Below, piece after piece: positions 5,085-7,904 of a DNA stretch of 7,904 nt. The notes beneath the pieces are model-generated. The model was not told the DNA's origin and searched no databases. It saw only the letters and a program-made list of their open reading frames with translations. Both the position numbers and the translations under genes were made by a program. The stretch lies in the NCBI GenBank assembly GCA_900555175.1, contig USJT01000044.1:1-7904 (forward strand). The letters are read 5' to 3'. Source of the stretch: an uncultured bacterium (GTDB lineage: Bacteria > Cyanobacteriota > Vampirovibrionia > Gastranaerophilales > Gastranaerophilaceae). Each line of letters opens with the position of its first letter. Positions within the stretch are counted from its first letter, which is position 1.

Positions 5085-7568
5085 ATGAAAGAGGCATATT
5101 TTCCGCAGGAAATAGAAAAAAAATGGCAGAAAATCTGGGAAGAAAAAGGTGTATTCAAAACCCCTGATGATAGCGATAAACCAAAATATTATGCGTTGTC
5201 AATGTTCCCATATCCTTCAGGCAAGCTTCACATGGGGCATGTCAGAAACTATACAATTACTGATGTAATTGCTCGTTTTAAAAGAATGAACGGTTATAAT
5301 GTTCTTCACCCGATGGGCTGGGATAGCTTTGGGCTTCCGGCTGAAAATGCTGCAATGAAACATGGGGCTAACCCTGAAACTTGGACTGATGAAAATATTG
5401 CATATATGACTAAACAGTTAAAGATGCTTGGTCTTTCTTATGACTGGGACAGAGAAGTTACAACTTGCAAACCTGATTATTATAAATGGACTCAATGGTT
5501 GTTTCTTCAACTTTATAAAAAAGGTTTGGCTTATAAAAAAGAAGCAGCCGTTAACTGGTGTGATGAATGTGGAACTGTTCTTGCAAATGAGCAGGTAATC
5601 GACGGTAAATGCTGGAGATGTGACCATGTTGTTGAGAAAAAATATTTGTCACAATGGTTTTTGAAAATTACCGATTATGCGGAAGTTTTGCTTGAAGATT
5701 TGGATAAATTAAAAGGTTGGGGCGATAACGTTAAAACTATGCAGGCAAACTGGATTGGAAAATCTCAGGGTGCAATTTTCAGATTTAAAGTTGTTGAAAA
5801 TGATTTGGAAGTTCCTGTATATACAACTCGTCCTGATACAGTTCACGGTATAACTTATCTTGTTGTTGCACCTGAATATAAAGATATTGAAAAATTAACA
5901 ACTCCTGAAAATAAAGAGGCAGTTGAAGCATATCGTGCAAATGCTCGTAAGATGACAGAAATCGAAAGATTGTCAACTGATAGAGTTAAAACTGGTGTTC
6001 CTCTTGGAACTCATTGTATAAATCCGTTTACAGGCGAAAAATTCCCGTTGTGGACTGCAGATTATGCACTTGCCGAATACGGTACAGGTGCTGTTATGGC
6101 TGTTCCTGCTCATGATACAAGAGATTTTGATTTCGCTAAAAAATATAATTTGCCGTTAAAGGTTGTTATTCAAGATCCTAAAAATCCTTCAGATTGCAAG
6201 GATGCTGCTTATACAGAACCTGGAATTTTGATAAATTCAAATGAATTTAACGGTATGAGTAATGAAGAAGCTAAAAAAGCTATTACTCAAAAATCTGTTG
6301 ATGAAGGCTTTGGCGAATTTAAAACTCAATACAGACTTCGTGATTGGTTGGTTTCAAGACAAAGATATTGGGGAGCTCCAATCCCTGTTGTATATTGCGA
6401 AAAATGCGGTATTCAACCTGTTCCTGAAGATCAACTTCCTGTATTGTTACCAAAAGATGTTGATTTCTCAGTAGTTGGAAAATCTCCGATTACTACATCA
6501 AAAACTTTTGTGAATACGACTTGTCCATGTTGCGGCGGTCCTGCTAAGCGTGAAACAGATACAATGGATACATTTGTATGCTCTAGCTGGTATTATTTAA
6601 GATATTCAGATGCAAAAAATGACAAAATGCCGTTTGCAAAAGATAAGGTAAATAAATGGTTGCCTGTTGATCAATATGTCGGCGGGATTGAACATGCTAT
6701 TTTGCACTTGTTGTATTCAAGATTTTTCACAAAAGCATTGAGAGATTTAGGGCTTCTTGATTTTGATGAACCGTTTAAAAATCTTTTAACTCAAGGAATG
6801 GTTTTAAAAGACGGCTCTAAAATGTCTAAGTCAAAAGGAAATACGGTTGATCCGGATGAAATATTTGAAAATTACGGAGCTGATACAGCAAGATTGTTTA
6901 TTCTTTCAGATTCACCACCGGCAAGGGATTTTGACTGGTCTGATGCAGGTGTTGAAGGCTGTTACAAATTCTTGAACAGAGTTTGGAGATTAATATCTTC
7001 TGATGCAGAAAATATCAACTTTAATTATCCGAAATTTGCTGCAGGAGATTTGAAAAAGAAAGATAATGACAACCTTTTAAGACTTGTTCATATTGCAATT
7101 AAAGGAATTACAAATGATATTTCAAACGACTTCCAGTTTAATACTGTAATTTCAAAATACAGAGAACTTGTTAACGCAATTTATGATTGGCGAGGCAAAA
7201 AATCTGATTTGGATGAAGAAGATAGAAATATTTTGAGTTTCGCAATTGTAACATTAATCAAGTTGATGTCACCTGTTGCTGTTCACTTGACAGAAGAAGC
7301 TTGGCATGAGTTAGGCGGTGAAGGATCTGTTCATGAACAGGAATGGCCAAAGTGGGATGATAATTTGGCTAAAGCAAGCTCAATTACCTTGGTTGTTCAA
7401 ATAAACGGTAAAGTAAAAGATAAAATCGAAGCTGACGAAGCTTTGTCAGAAGATGAATTAAAGGCTCTTGCTTTATCAAGTGCTAAGGTAAAAGAACTTA
7501 CAGCAGGGAAAACAATTGTAAAAACTATTGTTGTTCCTAAAAAATTAGTTAATATTGTTGTAAAATAA
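5085..7568 (+). CDS. leuS: leucyl-tRNA synthetase
   Basis: This 827-residue class I aminoacyl-tRNA synthetase charges tRNA-Leu with leucine in the cytoplasm. The HIGH signature is HMGH (49-52) and the KMSKS loop is 579-583. A zinc-binding region is marked by Cys159, Cys162, Cys176 and Cys179. The CP1 editing domain lies at about 221-418, with TTRPDTVHGITY (247-258) and AVPAHDTRDFDF (339-350); Asp347 matches the conserved editing aspartate. A second Cys group (438, 441, 480, 483) flanks the return to the catalytic core. The C-terminal anticodon-binding and tRNA-contact domains end with VVQINGKVKDKI. The length is normal for bacterial LeuS, and AAGAGGAT (5071-5078) supports the start. It is transcribed alone, divergently from the pilin gene, and followed by a terminator. 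Confidence 0.98.
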   Translation: MKEAYFPQEIEKKWQKIWEEKGVFKTPDDSDKPKYYALSMFPYPSGKLHMGHVRNYTITDVIARFKRMNGYNVLHPMGWDSFGLPAENAAMKHGANPETWTDENIAYMTKQLKMLGLSYDWDREVTTCKPDYYKWTQWLFLQLYKKGLAYKKEAAVNWCDECGTVLANEQVIDGKCWRCDHVVEKKYLSQWFLKITDYAEVLLEDLDKLKGWGDNVKTMQANWIGKSQGAIFRFKVVENDLEVPVYTTRPDTVHGITYLVVAPEYKDIEKLTTPENKEAVEAYRANARKMTEIERLSTDRVKTGVPLGTHCINPFTGEKFPLWTADYALAEYGTGAVMAVPAHDTRDFDFAKKYNLPLKVVIQDPKNPSDCKDAAYTEPGILINSNEFNGMSNEEAKKAITQKSVDEGFGEFKTQYRLRDWLVSRQRYWGAPIPVVYCEKCGIQPVPEDQLPVLLPKDVDFSVVGKSPITTSKTFVNTTCPCCGGPAKRETDTMDTFVCSSWYYLRYSDAKNDKMPFAKDKVNKWLPVDQYVGGIEHAILHLLYSRFFTKALRDLGLLDFDEPFKNLLTQGMVLKDGSKMSKSKGNTVDPDEIFENYGADTARLFILSDSPPARDFDWSDAGVEGCYKFLNRVWRLISSDAENINFNYPKFAAGDLKKKDNDNLLRLVHIAIKGITNDISNDFQFNTVISKYRELVNAIYDWRGKKSDLDEEDRNILSFAIVTLIKLMSPVAVHLTEEAWHELGGEGSVHEQEWPKWDDNLAKASSITLVVQINGKVKDKIEADEALSEDELKALALSSAKVKELTAGKTIVKTIVVPKKLVNIVVK

Positions 7569-7584
7569 ATATTTTTTATTTAAT

Positions 7585-7628
7585 AAAAATTTGGTTAGAA
7601 TGCTTTAATATTCTAGCCAAATTTTTTT
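7585..7628 (+). terminator. intrinsic terminator of leuS
   Basis: AAAAATTTGGTTAGAAT (7585-7601) pairs with ATTCTAGCCAAATTTTT (7610-7626) over 17 positions with one G-U wobble, around an eight-base loop. It ends in T7 (7622-7628). It starts 16 bases after the leuS stop. The A-rich 5' arm means it could also work, less strongly, on the other strand. Confidence 0.9.
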
Positions 7629-7693
7629 ATATTAATATTCCGATATATCTCTTTACAAATAGTAAAATTCCGCCCGTATCAGAATTTATGTAT

Positions 7694-7699
7694 TATAAT
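7694..7699 (+). promoter_or_regulatory. possible -10 box of murC
   Basis: A perfect TATAAT lies 38 bases before the murC TTG, after the leuS terminator, so a new promoter is expected here. No recognisable -35 box is found at 15-19 bases upstream; the nearest TTTACA (7652-7657) is too far away. The predicted start is near 7706. Confidence 0.4.
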
Positions 7700-7737
7700 A
7701 GAATAAGTAATACTAGATACAGATAAGGGATAGAGTT

Positions 7738-7904
7738 TTGAAAAAAGATAAATATTATTTCATCGCAATTGGCGGTGTTGGAATGAGTGGCTTGGCAAAG
7801 TATTTGTTGGAAAACGGATGCGATGTTTCAGGATCTGATATAGTTGACAGTAAATATATTCAAAAATTAAGAGATTTAGGTGCAAAAGTTTACATAGGTC
7901 AAAA
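7738..7904 (+). CDS. murC: UDP-N-acetylmuramate-L-alanine ligase, N-terminal part
   Basis: Only the first 55 codons are in the window; the gene runs off the right edge. MurC adds L-alanine to UDP-N-acetylmuramic acid in the cytoplasm, the first peptide step of peptidoglycan synthesis. The visible residues show the Mur ligase N-terminal nucleotide-binding loop, FIAIGGVGMSGLAKYLLENG, followed by VSGSD and LGAKVYIGQ, the MurC pattern. The start is TTG (read as Met), chosen because AAGGGA (7725-7730) lies seven bases upstream, the family N-terminus begins right there, and the frame has no ATG upstream before TAG at 7714. MurC is favoured over Mpl because of the GGVGMSG motif, but the C-terminal part is not visible. 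Confidence 0.92.
   Translation, partial: MKKDKYYFIAIGGVGMSGLAKYLLENGCDVSGSDIVDSKYIQKLRDLGAKVYIGQ

Overview
The window is AT-rich and gene-dense. The most telling protein is a type IV pilin-like prepilin whose N-terminus reads FTLAEVLITLGIIGVVAAM. Together with its C-terminal 'LIQVDGWEIKKDYPW' tail, it resembles pseudopilins that are abundant in gut Melainabacteria (Vampirovibrionia, Gastranaerophilales). With the base composition and the LeuS, MurC, LspA and RluD-type genes, I infer an uncultured Gastranaerophilales-like genome. This is recognition from memory, not a database result.

Layout. At 1-41 is the 3' end of an unidentified gene. At 97-1169 three small plus-strand genes encode envelope-associated helical proteins: a YtxH-like protein, a DUF948-like protein and a second YtxH-like protein. 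A hairpin at 1185-1220 can terminate transcription from both sides. A minus-strand operon follows from 3933 down to 1219: a secreted NTF2-like protein, lspA (signal peptidase II), an RluA/RluD-family pseudouridine synthase sharing an ATGA overlap with lspA, and a LapA/DUF1049-like membrane protein. Its promoter sits so close to the first ATG that the mRNA is predicted to be leaderless. A REP-like palindrome (4025-4045) separates this operon from the pilin gene (body 4078-4791, minus). Divergently from the pilin runs leuS (5085-7568, plus), closed by a strong terminator, followed by the start of murC (TTG at 7738), which runs off the window.

The main oddity is the 5' end of the pilin gene. A convincing promoter, an AGGAGG Shine-Dalgarno and an ATG (4866) lie upstream, but a run of ten C (minus strand) follows. 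The frame of that ATG then meets three stops before the pilin sequence begins. A neighbouring frame stays open through the gap and ends exactly in phase on a T-TTA-AAA slippery heptamer next to the prepilin cleavage site. This could be a phase-variable or recoded pilin, a decaying gene, or homopolymer errors in the assembly; sequence alone cannot decide. Most of the rest is ordinary housekeeping and envelope biology, and I see no complete novel system.
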